This document shows, piece after piece, positions 44,486-53,798 of a stretch of DNA of 64,000 nt. Source of the stretch: Lutispora thermophila DSM 19022. Its GTDB lineage: Bacteria > Bacillota > Clostridia > Lutisporales > Lutisporaceae. Each line of letters opens with the position of its first letter. Position 1 is the first letter of the stretch. The notes beneath the pieces are model-generated. The model searched no databases and was not told the DNA's origin. It saw only the letters and a program-made list of their open reading frames with translations. The translations under genes and the position numbers were made by a program. Location of the stretch: positions 1-64,000 of the forward strand of contig NZ_FQZS01000006.1 in assembly GCF_900142105.1 (NCBI RefSeq), written 5' to 3'.

Positions 44486-46222
44486 ATGGGTTTTATTAAC
44501 AATCTAAAAACCAGAACCAAGCTTTTATCTTCATTTGCTGTAATCCTAATCATTACAATAATAGTAGGCATTAATGGACTGTATACTGCCAATGAGCTGC
44601 ATAAAAGCTTAGAGGATTTTTATGATAATTACTTTCATGCCAATATGATATTGGGCAAGATTCAAGTAAATCATGAAAAAGCAACAACGGAAATTCAAAG
44701 AATTATCTATAAGACAGCAGTTCTACAGGATGAAGCTGTAGTTGATGAAGCAGTGGAAGATCTGAATAAATTACTGGAAGAGAATAGTGTATATGTTAAG
44801 CAATATATGGAACTCGATCTTTTGCCAAAGGAACAGGAGCTTCTAAACAAGTTGACAGCAGTCAATACTAATTATCGTACTGTAAGAGATGAGATTATAG
44901 AAGCTTCAAGAAATAGCAACTTTGATTTGGCTGTGGAGATAAATGATCAGAGAGCAATGGATATGCGAGAAGAAATTGCCAGTATTTTGACTCAGATGAA
45001 AGAAGTAAATGATCAGGCTGCTGTGGATATAATGGCTTCTAATTTGGCAAAATTCAATAGTTCAAGAAATACAGCTGTTCTATTGCTAATTATTGCTTTT
45101 ATAATTTGTTTGACTTGTACAATTCTATTAACGAGGATGGTTGCTAAACCAATTAGAGTCTTAGTAGCAGAAGCTCACCTTATGGCAGAAGGTGATTTTA
45201 CTCATGAAATAGCAGATAAGATATTACATCGTAAAGATGAAATGGGAATGTTGGCCAAGGCTTTTAATGAAATGAGCTACAGAATTCATGCTATGCTTAT
45301 AGATGTATCAAAATCAGTAGAGGAAACCAGCGCATCAAGCGAAGAACTCTCTGCTACTGTGGAAGAAGTCAGTGCACAAGGTGAAAACATAACTAGCTCG
45401 ATCCAGCAAGTTGCATCAGGAATGGAAGAAATAAGTGCTTCTGTAGAAGAGGTAGCAACAGCTAGTTCTAGTATCAGAAAAAAGGCCAGTAAGATGGAGG
45501 AAGAAGCCATTGATGGAGAGAAAAAAGTAGAAGAAATTATGAAAAGGGCAGAAGAGATGAAGGATTCGGCTCGTTTATCCAAGGAAACAGCCATTAACAT
45601 CTATAATATAAAAGAGCGGGAAATTAAACTGGCTATTGATGAGGTAGGGGTTGTAGGGGAAATTAATAAAATGGCGGATGTCATTACGGAAATAGCAGAG
45701 CAAACCAACCTATTGGCTTTAAATGCTGCCATAGAGGCGGCTCGTGCTGGTGAGCATGGACGTGGTTTTGCAGTAGTTGCCGATGAAGTTCGAAAGTTGG
45801 CCGAACACTCCGTTAGCACTGCAGGAGAAATTCATAAGGTAATAAAGCAAGTTAATGCTGCTGTTTTGAAGCTTTCTGCCAATACTGAGGAGATACTGAA
45901 GTTTATCGATGAGAAGGTCACACCTGACTATGACATGCTGGAGAAAACTGGTGAACAGTATGCTGAAGACGCTCTTTTTGTAAAAAGCTTGACTAATGAA
46001 TTCGCTGCTGTTGCTTCTCAGATTGCTGCCTCAATTGAAGAAATAGGAAGAGCAATTGAAGAAGTATCTGCAACTGTTGAGGAGGCAACCGCATCTTCTG
46101 CAGAGATAAGCGACAGCTCGCTAGAATCAACTAAGGCCTTGGAGGAAGTGGCTAGTACAGCTCAGTCTCAGGCGGAAATGGCTGAGAAATTAAGCGCCTT
46201 GGTAGCCAGATTTAAAGTATAG
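44486..46222 (+). CDS. Methyl-accepting chemotaxis protein with four-helix-bundle sensor
   Basis: 578 aa. TM1 at about 11-31, a helical extracellular sensor of the 4HB type to about 195, TM2 at about 197-217, HAMP to about 270, then the signalling domain. The hairpin tip is [23 protein letters not shown] at about 405-427. Glu/Ala/Ser-rich methylation helices are evident ([13 protein letters not shown]). The ATG at 44486 follows AAGGAGA; a GTG at 44480 is too close. Monocistronic, with a terminator behind. Confidence 0.95.
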   Translation: MGFINNLKTRTKLLSSFAVILIITIIVGINGLYTANELHKSLEDFYDNYFHANMILGKIQVNHEKATTEIQRIIYKTAVLQDEAVVDEAVEDLNKLLEENSVYVKQYMELDLLPKEQELLNKLTAVNTNYRTVRDEIIEASRNSNFDLAVEINDQRAMDMREEIASILTQMKEVNDQAAVDIMASNLAKFNSSRNTAVLLLIIAFIICLTCTILLTRMVAKPIRVLVAEAHLMAEGDFTHEIADKILHRKDEMGMLAKAFNEMSYRIHAMLIDVSKSVEETSASSEELSATVEEVSAQGENITSSIQQVASGMEEISASVEEVATASSSIRKKASKMEEEAIDGEKKVEEIMKRAEEMKDSARLSKETAINIYNIKEREIKLAIDEVGVVGEINKMADVITEIAEQTNLLALNAAIEAARAGEHGRGFAVVADEVRKLAEHSVSTAGEIHKVIKQVNAAVLKLSANTEEILKFIDEKVTPDYDMLEKTGEQYAEDALFVKSLTNEFAAVASQIAASIEEIGRAIEEVSATVEEATASSAEISDSSLESTKALEEVASTAQSQAEMAEKLSALVARFKV

Positions 46223-46300
46223 CAACATTGATTGATTGTATCGGTACAAGTTTTTACATCATACTTATTGCCAAATCATAATATAATAATTTCATGTACA

Positions 46301-46348
46301 GGGAGATTATAAAGCAAATATTGAGCTTTAAATCTCTCTATATTTTTC
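46301..46348 (+). terminator. Intrinsic terminator of the chemoreceptor gene
   Basis: GGGAGATT-ATAAAGC pairs with GCTTTAAATCTCTC with a one-base bulge, followed by TATTTTTC. Confidence 0.65.
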
Positions 46349-46395
46349 TCATTTATTCATTGTTTTTATTCTGCAAGGATAGAGCATAACCAGCA

Positions 46396-46425
46396 TTGAC
46401 ATTCGTTAATATAAAGTGATATAAT
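46396..46425 (+). promoter_or_regulatory. Promoter of the MarR - ABC exporter operon
   Basis: Consensus TTGACA (46396-46401) and TATAAT (46420-46425) with an 18-base spacer. Just downstream, TAGCT (46440) and AGCTA (46471-46475) and the direct repeat AGCTAATAA (46441 and 46471) could form a MarR operator near the start of transcription. Confidence 0.75.
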
Positions 46426-46506
46426 GGAAAATATTTAACTAGCTAATAATTATGATGTTAATGATTAATGAGCTAATAAAAATATAAATATAAAGGCGGT
46501 GAAAAT

Positions 46507-46986
46507 ATGGATAATGACTGTATGAATAATATCGAGGATAGGAAAATTATATATCAACTAATTAATTTTGCTATTAAGCACAAGAAAATAATGCAAAATT
46601 ATCTTGATGAGACCGGTGTCTACCAGGCCCAGCATCGTTTATTGATGGAAATATTTCATAACCAGAATGCCTCACAAAACCATATTGTTAAGTCAATGGA
46701 TGTATCTGCAGCAACCATAGCTGTATCCTTGAAAAAATTAGAAAAGGGAGGATACATCAAGAAAGAAATGGATGAAGTTGATAACCGGCTCAACAAGATT
46801 ACCATCACTGAGAAAGGAAAGAAGGTTGTGGAACAAAGCAAACAAATCTTTGATTCGGTAGACGGAAGGGTATTTGAGGGATTTACGGAAGAGGAGAAGC
46901 TTACATTGTTTCTTCTTTTGCAAAAGCTGAATGACAACTTGAATAGTATGGAAGATGAATTAAAATCGAAAAAAGAAAGGAAATAA
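46507..46986 (+). CDS. MarR-family transcriptional regulator
   Basis: 159 aa. The winged helix is at about 45-110: NASQNHIVKSMDVSAATIAVSLKKLEKGGYIKKEMDEVDNR, with the D-x-R wing typical of MarR proteins. Long N- and C-terminal helices form the dimer. AAAGGCGGTG precedes the ATG. It lies 4 bases upstream of two ABC exporter half-transporter genes and probably represses the operon until a drug-like ligand binds. Confidence 0.92.
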   Translation: MDNDCMNNIEDRKIIYQLINFAIKHKKIMQNYLDETGVYQAQHRLLMEIFHNQNASQNHIVKSMDVSAATIAVSLKKLEKGGYIKKEMDEVDNRLNKITITEKGKKVVEQSKQIFDSVDGRVFEGFTEEEKLTLFLLLQKLNDNLNSMEDELKSKKERK

Positions 46987-46990
46987 TGCA

Positions 46991-48727
46991 ATGAGACGTT
47001 ATTGGAAATACGCAAAACCATATTTGTCTGCATTTATCATAGGTCCCATTCTTATGATTGTAGAGGTTATCGGTGAAGTTGTGATGCCTCTTTTATTGAG
47101 CAATATCATAGATTATGGAGTAAATGGTGGCAGAGGTATTTATTATATAATAGCAATGGGTGTAACCATGGTAATAACAGCACTGGGCATGATGGCAGGT
47201 GGTGTTGGAGGAGCATATTTTGCCATCAAGGCATCTTCTGGATTTGCAAACGATTTGAGAAAAGATTTGTTCAATAAAATCCAGGAATTTTCCTTTACCA
47301 ATATTGACCAATATAATACAGGTTCTTTGATTACACGTTTGACAAATGATATCACTCAAGTGCAAAACATGATTCAAATGATGTTAAGGTTGGCCTTAAG
47401 AGCACCTGGAATGCTTATCGGTGCCCTTATTATGGCCTTTTCACTCAATTCAAAACTGGCATTGGTTATTTTGTGTGTAATACCTTTGTTAGCTCTTGCG
47501 ATTTACTTCATTTTGAAAGTAGCTTTTCCTAGATTTAAAACAATGCAGAAGAAGCTGGATGCGCTTAATACTGTCACGCAGGAAAATTTAATTAACATCA
47601 GGGTTGTAAAATCATTTGTTAGAGAGGACTATGAACAAGATAAGTTTTCAAAAGCCAATAAGGATTTAAAAGAAAGCACTGTAAATGCAATGAAGGTTGT
47701 CATATTTACTATGCCTCTTATGATGTTTGCCATGAATGTGACAACACTGGCTGTAGTGTGGTTTGGTGGAAATCAGGTAGTTGCAGGCAATATGACTACC
47801 GGTGTTCTCACTGCATTTATAAACTACGTTGCACAGATTCTCATATCTCTTATAATGGTTTCAATGATAATTTTAAACAGTTCCAGAGCTCTTGCATCTG
47901 CAAAACGTATCAATGAAGTTCTTTGCACGGACATTGACCTTACAGATGAAAAAGCTTTACACAAGGATATTACTGTTCAATATGGAAAAGTTGAGTTTAA
48001 GGAAGTGTATTTTAAATACTACAAAAACAATGAAAAATGGGTTTTGGAGAATGTAAACCTTGTGATCAATCCAGGAGAGACCGTTGGCATCATCGGTTCA
48101 ACAGGATCTGGCAAATCTACTCTTGTGCAGCTAATTCCCCGATTATATGATGTAGACCGTGGAGAAGTGCTGGTTGATGGTGTCAATGTAAAAGATTATG
48201 CGCTCAAGAACCTTCGTAACGGAGTAGGTATTGTGCTCCAGAAAAATGTTCTGTTTTCCGGTACCATTAAAGATAATCTCAAATGGGGCGACGAAAATGC
48301 CAGTGATGATGAGGTATTTAAATGTGCAGAAAGTGCACAAGCCCAAGGATTTATCTCTTCTTTTGCAGAAGGGTATGAGACAGAGCTTGGCCAAGGCGGT
48401 GTCAATGTTTCTGGCGGACAGAAGCAAAGGCTATGTATAGCTAGAACTCTGTTGAAGAAACCAAAGATTCTGATTCTTGATGATAGCACCAGTGCAGTTG
48501 ATACGGCAACAGAAGCAAAAATTAGAGAAAGTTTGAAAACAGAGCTGAAAGATACAACCAAAATCATCATTGCACAAAGAATTTCTTCCGTAATTGATGC
48601 AGATAAGATTATCGTTATAGATGATGGAAAGATTGTGGGCGTGGGTACTCACGGAGACCTGATGCAAAAATGTGAAGCATATAATGAGATTTATTACTCA
48701 CAGATGGATAAGAAGGTGACAGCATAA
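46991..48727 (+). CDS. ABC exporter half-transporter, degenerate-site subunit
   Basis: 578 aa: six-helix membrane domain (about 10-310) and NBD. Walker A GSTGSGKS is intact and the signature is VSGGQ, but Walker B reads ILILDDSTSAVD (Asp instead of catalytic Glu) and the switch reads IIIAQRISS (Gln instead of His). This is the known asymmetry of heterodimeric multidrug exporters such as LmrCD, BmrCD and TM287/288. The stop shares one base with the start of the partner gene. Confidence 0.95.
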   Translation: MRRYWKYAKPYLSAFIIGPILMIVEVIGEVVMPLLLSNIIDYGVNGGRGIYYIIAMGVTMVITALGMMAGGVGGAYFAIKASSGFANDLRKDLFNKIQEFSFTNIDQYNTGSLITRLTNDITQVQNMIQMMLRLALRAPGMLIGALIMAFSLNSKLALVILCVIPLLALAIYFILKVAFPRFKTMQKKLDALNTVTQENLINIRVVKSFVREDYEQDKFSKANKDLKESTVNAMKVVIFTMPLMMFAMNVTTLAVVWFGGNQVVAGNMTTGVLTAFINYVAQILISLIMVSMIILNSSRALASAKRINEVLCTDIDLTDEKALHKDITVQYGKVEFKEVYFKYYKNNEKWVLENVNLVINPGETVGIIGSTGSGKSTLVQLIPRLYDVDRGEVLVDGVNVKDYALKNLRNGVGIVLQKNVLFSGTIKDNLKWGDENASDDEVFKCAESAQAQGFISSFAEGYETELGQGGVNVSGGQKQRLCIARTLLKKPKILILDDSTSAVDTATEAKIRESLKTELKDTTKIIIAQRISSVIDADKIIVIDDGKIVGVGTHGDLMQKCEAYNEIYYSQMDKKVTA

Positions 48728-50664
48728 TGAGTTATATAAGTGAAAAAAGAAAAGAAGAGTTATTGCGAAGATATGGAAGCAAAAAGGAAAGCAATGCTAA
48801 TATAATTGGAAGGCCAGGATTACCTAAAGGGCCGGGATCTAAAGGTCCAGGAGGACCACGTGGCTCCATAGGCGGTGGCAAACCAAAAAACGCATATGCC
48901 ACCATAAATAGATTGTTAGCTTATATTGGACGGGATAAGGTTAAGATACTGTTTGTTTTCTCTTGTGTATTAGTCAGCAGCTTGGCCAGTTTAGCTGGAA
49001 GTTATGTTTTAAGACCTATAATTAATAATTTGGTGGCTGCAGACAGAACTGCAGAAGAGAAAATAAACAATCTTGTAGTTGGTATTCTTATAATGGCATG
49101 TATTTATATGATAGGAGTATTATGTTCTTACCTACAACAGAGAATCATGATAGGTGTATCCCAAAAGGCACTCATCAAAATCAGGGAAGATTTATTTGGC
49201 AAGATTCAGAAGCTTCCTGTTAAATATCATGATACGCATACCCATGGTGATGTCATGAGCCGTTTTACAAATGACCTGGACTCCGTTGGGGAAATGCTCA
49301 ATAATACCATGTCCCAGATTTTTTCAGGTGTTCTTACCTTGATTGGTACTATAACACTGATGTTTGTTACAAATTGGATACTGGCGTTAGTAACTATTGT
49401 AACAGTGCCTTTATTGGTATACGCAGGAGGCATGATAGGAAAGCAAAGCCGAAAATATTTTATAGGTCAACAGCAAGCTCTTGGTGCAGTTAATGGATAT
49501 ATTGAGGAAACTGTTACAGGCCAGAAGGTAATAAAGGTATTCTGCCATGAAGAAACAGCCATGGGCGAATTTGAATTTTTAAGCGATGATTTGCGTAACA
49601 AGCAAATGAAAGCACAATTTTTCGGTGGTATTATGGGGCCTGTCATGGGAAATTTAAGCCAAATAAGTTATGCACTATCTGCAACCATCGGTGGCATTCT
49701 GTGCCTGACCAAGAATTTTGATATCGGTGGTCTTACAATTTTCACCAACTATTCAAGACAGTTTTCAAGACCTATCAGTGAACTATCAATGCAGATGAAC
49801 ACAATTTTCTCTGCGTTAGCAGGAGCAGAAAGAGTATTTGAAGTGATGGATGAGGCTCCTGAAACATCAGATCAGGAAGATGCAATAGAAATATGTGCTG
49901 AAGGAAATAGGGTGGAAGGAGCACAATTAATAAAAGGGGAAGTGACGTTGAAAAATGTTACCTTTGGTTATGTTCCTGGTAAGACCGTGTTAAAAAATAT
50001 CAATGTAAAGGCAAAACCCGGACAAAAAATCGCATTTGTTGGATCTACAGGTGCAGGAAAGACAACCATTACTAATCTCATAAACAGGTTTTATGAAATT
50101 GAAGAGGGAGAAATATTGATAGATGGTATCAATATTAAGAATATCAAAAAGGATTCTTTAAGAAGAAATATAGCGATGGTACTTCAGGATACCCATTTAT
50201 TCTCTGGTACAGTAAGAGAGAATATTAGATATGGGCGCCCAGATGCTACCGATGAAGAAGTTATTACAGCTGCTAAGATAGCATGTGCCCATTCCTTTAT
50301 CGAAAGACTGCCCCAGGGATATGATACTGTATTGGAAGGAGATGGCGCTAATTTGAGCCAGGGTGAGCGTCAGCTTTTGAATATTGCACGTGCAGCTATA
50401 TCAAAAGCACCTATTCTGATACTGGATGAAGCAACCAGCTCTGTAGACACAAGGACAGAAAAGCATATTGAACGTGGTATGGACCAGCTAATGAAAAACA
50501 GAACTACCTTTGTAATCGCCCATAGGTTATCTACTGTTCGAAATGCTGATCAGATTATAGTGCTAGAACATGGGGAAATTATAGAGCAAGGTACTCATGA
50601 TGAACTTATTAAGATGGGAGGAAGATATTATCAGCTTTATACCGGAGCCATTGAGCTGGATTAA
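48727..50664 (+). CDS. ABC exporter half-transporter, catalytic subunit
   Basis: 645 aa. A Gly/Pro-rich N-terminal extension (GRPGLPKGPGSKGPGGPRG, about 27-45) precedes the membrane domain. The NBD has intact Walker A (GSTGAGKT), Walker B ILILDEATSSVD and switch VIAHRLST, but the signature is LSQGE rather than LSGGQ. It therefore forms one working ATP site with the VSGGQ of its partner and one degenerate site. The exporter likely removes drugs or peptides under MarR control. Confidence 0.95.
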   Translation: MSYISEKRKEELLRRYGSKKESNANIIGRPGLPKGPGSKGPGGPRGSIGGGKPKNAYATINRLLAYIGRDKVKILFVFSCVLVSSLASLAGSYVLRPIINNLVAADRTAEEKINNLVVGILIMACIYMIGVLCSYLQQRIMIGVSQKALIKIREDLFGKIQKLPVKYHDTHTHGDVMSRFTNDLDSVGEMLNNTMSQIFSGVLTLIGTITLMFVTNWILALVTIVTVPLLVYAGGMIGKQSRKYFIGQQQALGAVNGYIEETVTGQKVIKVFCHEETAMGEFEFLSDDLRNKQMKAQFFGGIMGPVMGNLSQISYALSATIGGILCLTKNFDIGGLTIFTNYSRQFSRPISELSMQMNTIFSALAGAERVFEVMDEAPETSDQEDAIEICAEGNRVEGAQLIKGEVTLKNVTFGYVPGKTVLKNINVKAKPGQKIAFVGSTGAGKTTITNLINRFYEIEEGEILIDGINIKNIKKDSLRRNIAMVLQDTHLFSGTVRENIRYGRPDATDEEVITAAKIACAHSFIERLPQGYDTVLEGDGANLSQGERQLLNIARAAISKAPILILDEATSSVDTRTEKHIERGMDQLMKNRTTFVIAHRLSTVRNADQIIVLEHGEIIEQGTHDELIKMGGRYYQLYTGAIELD

Positions 50665-50729
50665 GAGTATACAAAAGTGAAATTAGACTGTTAGTAAGTG
50701 TTAAATATAAGATGCTTTGAATTTTAGTT

Positions 50730-50787
50730 AAAAAATAATGCACTAAAAGGATCTACTATACAATATCCATTTTATGCATTATTTTTT
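50730..50787 (+). terminator. Intrinsic terminator of the exporter operon
   Basis: AAAAAATAATGCA (50730-50742) pairs perfectly with TGCATTATTTTTT (50775-50787); an inner GGAT/ATCC stem narrows the loop. The A-rich left arm could make it work in both directions. Confidence 0.75.
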
Positions 50788-50788
50788 G

Positions 50789-50840
50789 TTGATTTATATA
50801 TCAATGATTGATATAATAAATATATCAATCATTGATATAT
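50789..50840 (+). promoter_or_regulatory. PadR promoter with two palindromic operators
   Basis: TTGATT (50789-50794) and TATAAT (50812-50817) are 17 bases apart. Two copies of the palindrome TATATCAATNATTGATATA (50797-50815 and 50821-50839) lie 24 bases apart centre to centre: one fills the promoter spacer and overlaps the -10, the other covers the transcription start. This layout predicts tight autorepression. Confidence 0.82.
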
Positions 50841-50851
50841 AGAGGTGTATT

Positions 50852-51184
50852 ATGGCAAAGATAAGTCCTTATGAAACGGGAGAATTGACTGATAGTATTT
50901 TTCTAATACTTTTAGCAACACTTAAACCAATACATGGATATAGGATAATGCAGGAAGTTATGGATATGACAGATGGTATTATAGTGATTGGTCCTGCAAC
51001 TATGTATACTACACTTAAAAAGCTAAAGGATGCTGGATGGATTATGGATGTTGGTGAAGAGGATTCAAAGATAATCTATGAGATAACCGAAGAGGGAAGA
51101 AAAATATTAAAGAATAACTTTGATTATCGTAAGAATCTGATATCTATTGCAGAAAAGTGGTTGGGAGGTAAAAATCATGGCTAA
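50852..51184 (+). CDS. PadR-family transcriptional regulator
   Basis: 110 aa, PadR small type. LLATLKPIHGYRIMQEVMDMTDG and IGPATMYTTLKKLKDAGWIMD form the winged helix (about 17-70). AGAGGTG precedes the ATG. It overlaps the DUF2812 gene by 8 bases, the common PadR-DUF2812 pairing, and has two matching operators in its promoter. Confidence 0.93.
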   Translation: MAKISPYETGELTDSIFLILLATLKPIHGYRIMQEVMDMTDGIIVIGPATMYTTLKKLKDAGWIMDVGEEDSKIIYEITEEGRKILKNNFDYRKNLISIAEKWLGGKNHG

Positions 51185-51692
51185 ATATAAAATGTGCAGT
51201 GGTCTAGCAATGATGCCTGAACACGATATGAAGCTTTTGAAAGACATGAGTAAAAAAGGATGGCATTTAGTTGGAATGAAGGGATTGCTCTATCGTTTTG
51301 AGAAAGGTGATCCATGCGATTATGATTATGCTTTAAACATGGAGCTGACAATAGATAAGGATATGCTGTCCTATTATGAAGCAAGCGGTTGGCATCCTGT
51401 AGTTATTGGACCTGGTTATCAGATTTTCAGAGCAAAGGAAGGAACAGTTCCTATTTTCAGTGATAAAGCTTCAGAAGAAGAAGTACTTCTCAGGAATCAA
51501 AAGCAGAGCGGTAAATGGGCCAGTGTTTTTGGAATTTTGCTTGCTGCATGGCTTATAATTATGAGAATGATTGACCTAGGATTTATTGAATCAATAGTGT
51601 TGATAGCCATAAGTACTTGCTTTGTTTTTACATTTTTGCCATACCTGGGCTTTAGCAGATCCTTAAGAAAGTTACGCAAAAATATTAGTTAA
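51177..51692 (+). CDS. DUF2812 domain-containing membrane protein
   Basis: 171 aa. The soluble DUF2812 domain is at about 1-110 (LLKDMSKKGWHLVGMKGLLYRFEKGDP, YYEASGWHPVVIGPGYQIFRA), followed by two membrane helices (about 115-155) and a basic tail. The ATG at 51177 follows GGGAGG and lies within the end of padR, so it is translationally coupled. The function is unknown; with PadR it may form a membrane-stress or drug-response switch. Confidence 0.85.
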   Translation: MAKYKMCSGLAMMPEHDMKLLKDMSKKGWHLVGMKGLLYRFEKGDPCDYDYALNMELTIDKDMLSYYEASGWHPVVIGPGYQIFRAKEGTVPIFSDKASEEEVLLRNQKQSGKWASVFGILLAAWLIIMRMIDLGFIESIVLIAISTCFVFTFLPYLGFSRSLRKLRKNIS

Positions 51693-51825
51693 TAGTTGAA
51701 AACACTTAAAAACGCTCACAAAGAAAAGATTTTTATTTACAACCCATTCCAGCATGATGTTTCAAGTGAAGAAAGTTGTATTCAGATGTTAAGGGTAGTG
51801 AATGAGAAATGAAGACACATTGGAA

Positions 51826-52032
51826 TGTTAATATATAATGCAGATATTACAGGTGATCATAAGCTAACTGATCAAGTTTTCAATACTGCTGCTAAAGATG
51901 CGGTACTGTCATGACAAAGAAAGACACCATCACATATGTCTATGATAATATCCATGTTAACTCTGTACATCCTGGTGTAGTTATATTATTGGAACACAAC
52001 TTGTAATAGATGGCGGTTGTATGGATCAATAA
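51826..52032 (+). pseudogene. Short-chain dehydrogenase remnant
   Basis: Pieces in order: YNADITGDHKLTD (NNAG region), a stop, then TYVYDNIHVNSVHPGVV (the segment after the catalytic Tyr-Lys), and GTQLVIDGGCMDQ, the usual C-terminus, with stop at 52032. The N-terminal NAD motif and active-site Ser/Tyr/Lys are lost. 51693-51825 holds nothing else that I recognise. Confidence 0.75.
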
Positions 52033-52057
52033 TCATAGAAATAAATTATCTTGATAT

Positions 52058-52113
52058 AATACTTCCAAGGTAAATAGTTTAATAAACAGATTATTTGCTT
52101 GGAAGTATTTTTT
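52058..52113 (+). terminator. Intrinsic terminator
   Basis: AATACTTCCAAG (52058-52069) pairs perfectly with CTTGGAAGTATT (52098-52109), followed by TTTTTT. It closes the dead dehydrogenase unit. Confidence 0.82.
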
Positions 52114-52244
52114 GTGATAAAACATAATATAGTAAACATATGACCATATGGTAAGAAGCTTATTGTAATTTAAGTCAACCAATTACTAAAATCACAAATA
52201 TTTAGACTCAATTTACTATAGAAATAAAGGAAGGAAAGCTATTT

Positions 52245-52703
52245 ATGAAAACCTTGATCATTTATCATTCCACATATAGAAAAAATACTGAAAAGATTGC
52301 ACAGATGTTTGCTGAAAAATATGGCTTTGAATTAATAGATATAAAAAATGCAGTGAATGTTAACGTCAGTGATTATGATCTTATAGGCTTTGGTTCAGGG
52401 GTATACAAAGAAAATCTGTCACCAAAATTATTTAAGCTGGTTGAAAGCTTGGATTTGAAAGATAAAAATGTATTTGTGTTTTCAACTAGTGGAGTTGGAA
52501 TGAAACTTTATAACAGTAAATTGATTAGATTGTTAGAATCAAAGGGAGCAATAAACAAGGGAAGCTTTGCTTGCAAGGGAAGCTTTACAGCAAGCGACTT
52601 TAGCGATAAAAAGATTTTTGATGTTTTTGGGAAGTTATCACAAGGACATCCTAATGATAAAGATTTCAGGAATGCAGAAAAATTTATTAAAAGCATACTA
52701 TAG
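52245..52703 (+). CDS. Flavodoxin-domain protein
   Basis: 152 aa. The FMN phosphate loop is seen as YHSTYRKNTEKIA (about 6-18), then DLIGFGSGVYKENLSP (about 46-61) and VFVFSTSGVG (about 77-86), the order of flavodoxin and protoporphyrinogen-oxidase-like folds. It is likely an FMN electron carrier. GGAAGGAAAG precedes the ATG. It stands alone. Confidence 0.87.
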   Translation: MKTLIIYHSTYRKNTEKIAQMFAEKYGFELIDIKNAVNVNVSDYDLIGFGSGVYKENLSPKLFKLVESLDLKDKNVFVFSTSGVGMKLYNSKLIRLLESKGAINKGSFACKGSFTASDFSDKKIFDVFGKLSQGHPNDKDFRNAEKFIKSIL

Positions 52704-53069
52704 ATATTTTTTCAAAATTCTTCACTAGATTGTAATTTTTGTGAGCTTTAATATTATGAGCAATATTACATTGTTAAACTAGTTTTTGATTTGGGAGTTT
52801 TTTGAAAGTAAACATACTGAAACCATAAATAATAGGACTAAAGATATGCTTGATTTTGGCATTTAATTGCTTGATAATGTAAATATTAGAAGTATTATAT
52901 TGTTATACTTTATTGAAGGATACATTATTTTATGCAATATTGTTAAAATAAGCACTTTTGCTTATTTTAATTTATCATTAATACCATAACAACTGAATCT
53001 CCCCATAATACAGGCTACTATATGGGGAATTTGCAGAGTTGATTACTCATATTATGAGGAGATGGTCTT
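52704..53069 (+). other. Intergenic region with two hairpins before the LytTR regulator
   Basis: No gene. TTAAAATAAGCA/TGCTTATTTTAA (52943-52970) is a perfect 12-bp hairpin with a four-base loop and a T-rich end, and may terminate upstream transcripts. TCCCCATA/TATGGGGA (53000-53028) is an 8-bp inverted repeat in the leader of the two-component operon and may be regulatory. Confidence 0.55.
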
Positions 53070-53798
53070 ATGGCAATTAAGATTGCCATCTGCGATGATA
53101 ACTCAGAGGATGCGCTGCTCCTGACAAAAGCCCTTTACAACTATGACAATACCTTTGAGATTAGCATCTATACAAGAGGGGAAAAGCTGATTAAAGACTT
53201 TCTAGGTTCCAAAATATCTGTAGATATTCTTTTTTTGGACATTTATATGCCTGGAGTAGATGGTGTGGAAATTGCTCAGAGAATAAGCAGAATGAAAAAG
53301 GACATCAAGATTATTTTCATTTCATTGAGCAAGGATTATTTTCAGCAGGCATATGAGGTATTTGCCTTCAATTATATATTAAAACCCATAGACATAAAAA
53401 GACTATATTGTGTGTTAGATCGTGCTGTAGATGAGATTAATAGTCAAAGCAGATATAAAATCAGTATCAAATATAAGTCCACCATATACAGCATTGATTG
53501 GCGTGATATCCAGTTCATAGAAAGTCAGGACAAGCTTATATTGTTTCATATGTCAGATGGAAGTAATGTGCAGTGCTATGGCAAGCTTGATGAAATAGAA
53601 CAAGAGTTGCCAGAGGAAGCATTCATAAGGTGTCACCAGAGTTTTATTGTAAATGCTGCTCATATCACTAAAATGGGCGAGACACATTTCAGCATCGGAC
53701 AGGTTATGATTAGCATATCAAAAAAGCGCTTAAAGGATGCAAAAGAAAAATACTATGCTTACTTATTCTCTCATATGGGAAGAGGATTTTTGAAATGA
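53070..53798 (+). CDS. LytTR-family response regulator
   Basis: 242 aa. Receiver domain at about 1-120 with the acidic pair D9-D10, phospho-acceptor D57 in FLDIYMPGVDG and K in LKPIDIKRL. LytTR DNA-binding domain at about 140-235 (IQFIESQDKLILFHMSDG, FIRCHQSFIVNAAHI). GGAGATGG precedes the ATG. The sensor kinase gene overlaps its stop. Targets cannot be told; surface protein genes lie downstream. Confidence 0.95.
   Translation: MAIKIAICDDNSEDALLLTKALYNYDNTFEISIYTRGEKLIKDFLGSKISVDILFLDIYMPGVDGVEIAQRISRMKKDIKIIFISLSKDYFQQAYEVFAFNYILKPIDIKRLYCVLDRAVDEINSQSRYKISIKYKSTIYSIDWRDIQFIESQDKLILFHMSDGSNVQCYGKLDEIEQELPEEAFIRCHQSFIVNAAHITKMGETHFSIGQVMISISKKRLKDAKEKYYAYLFSHMGRGFLK

Noticed and set aside
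53000-53028. LytTR binding site candidate before the response regulator gene
   Set aside because: LytTR sites are usually spaced direct repeats; this is a simple inverted repeat, so it is noted only as a hairpin.
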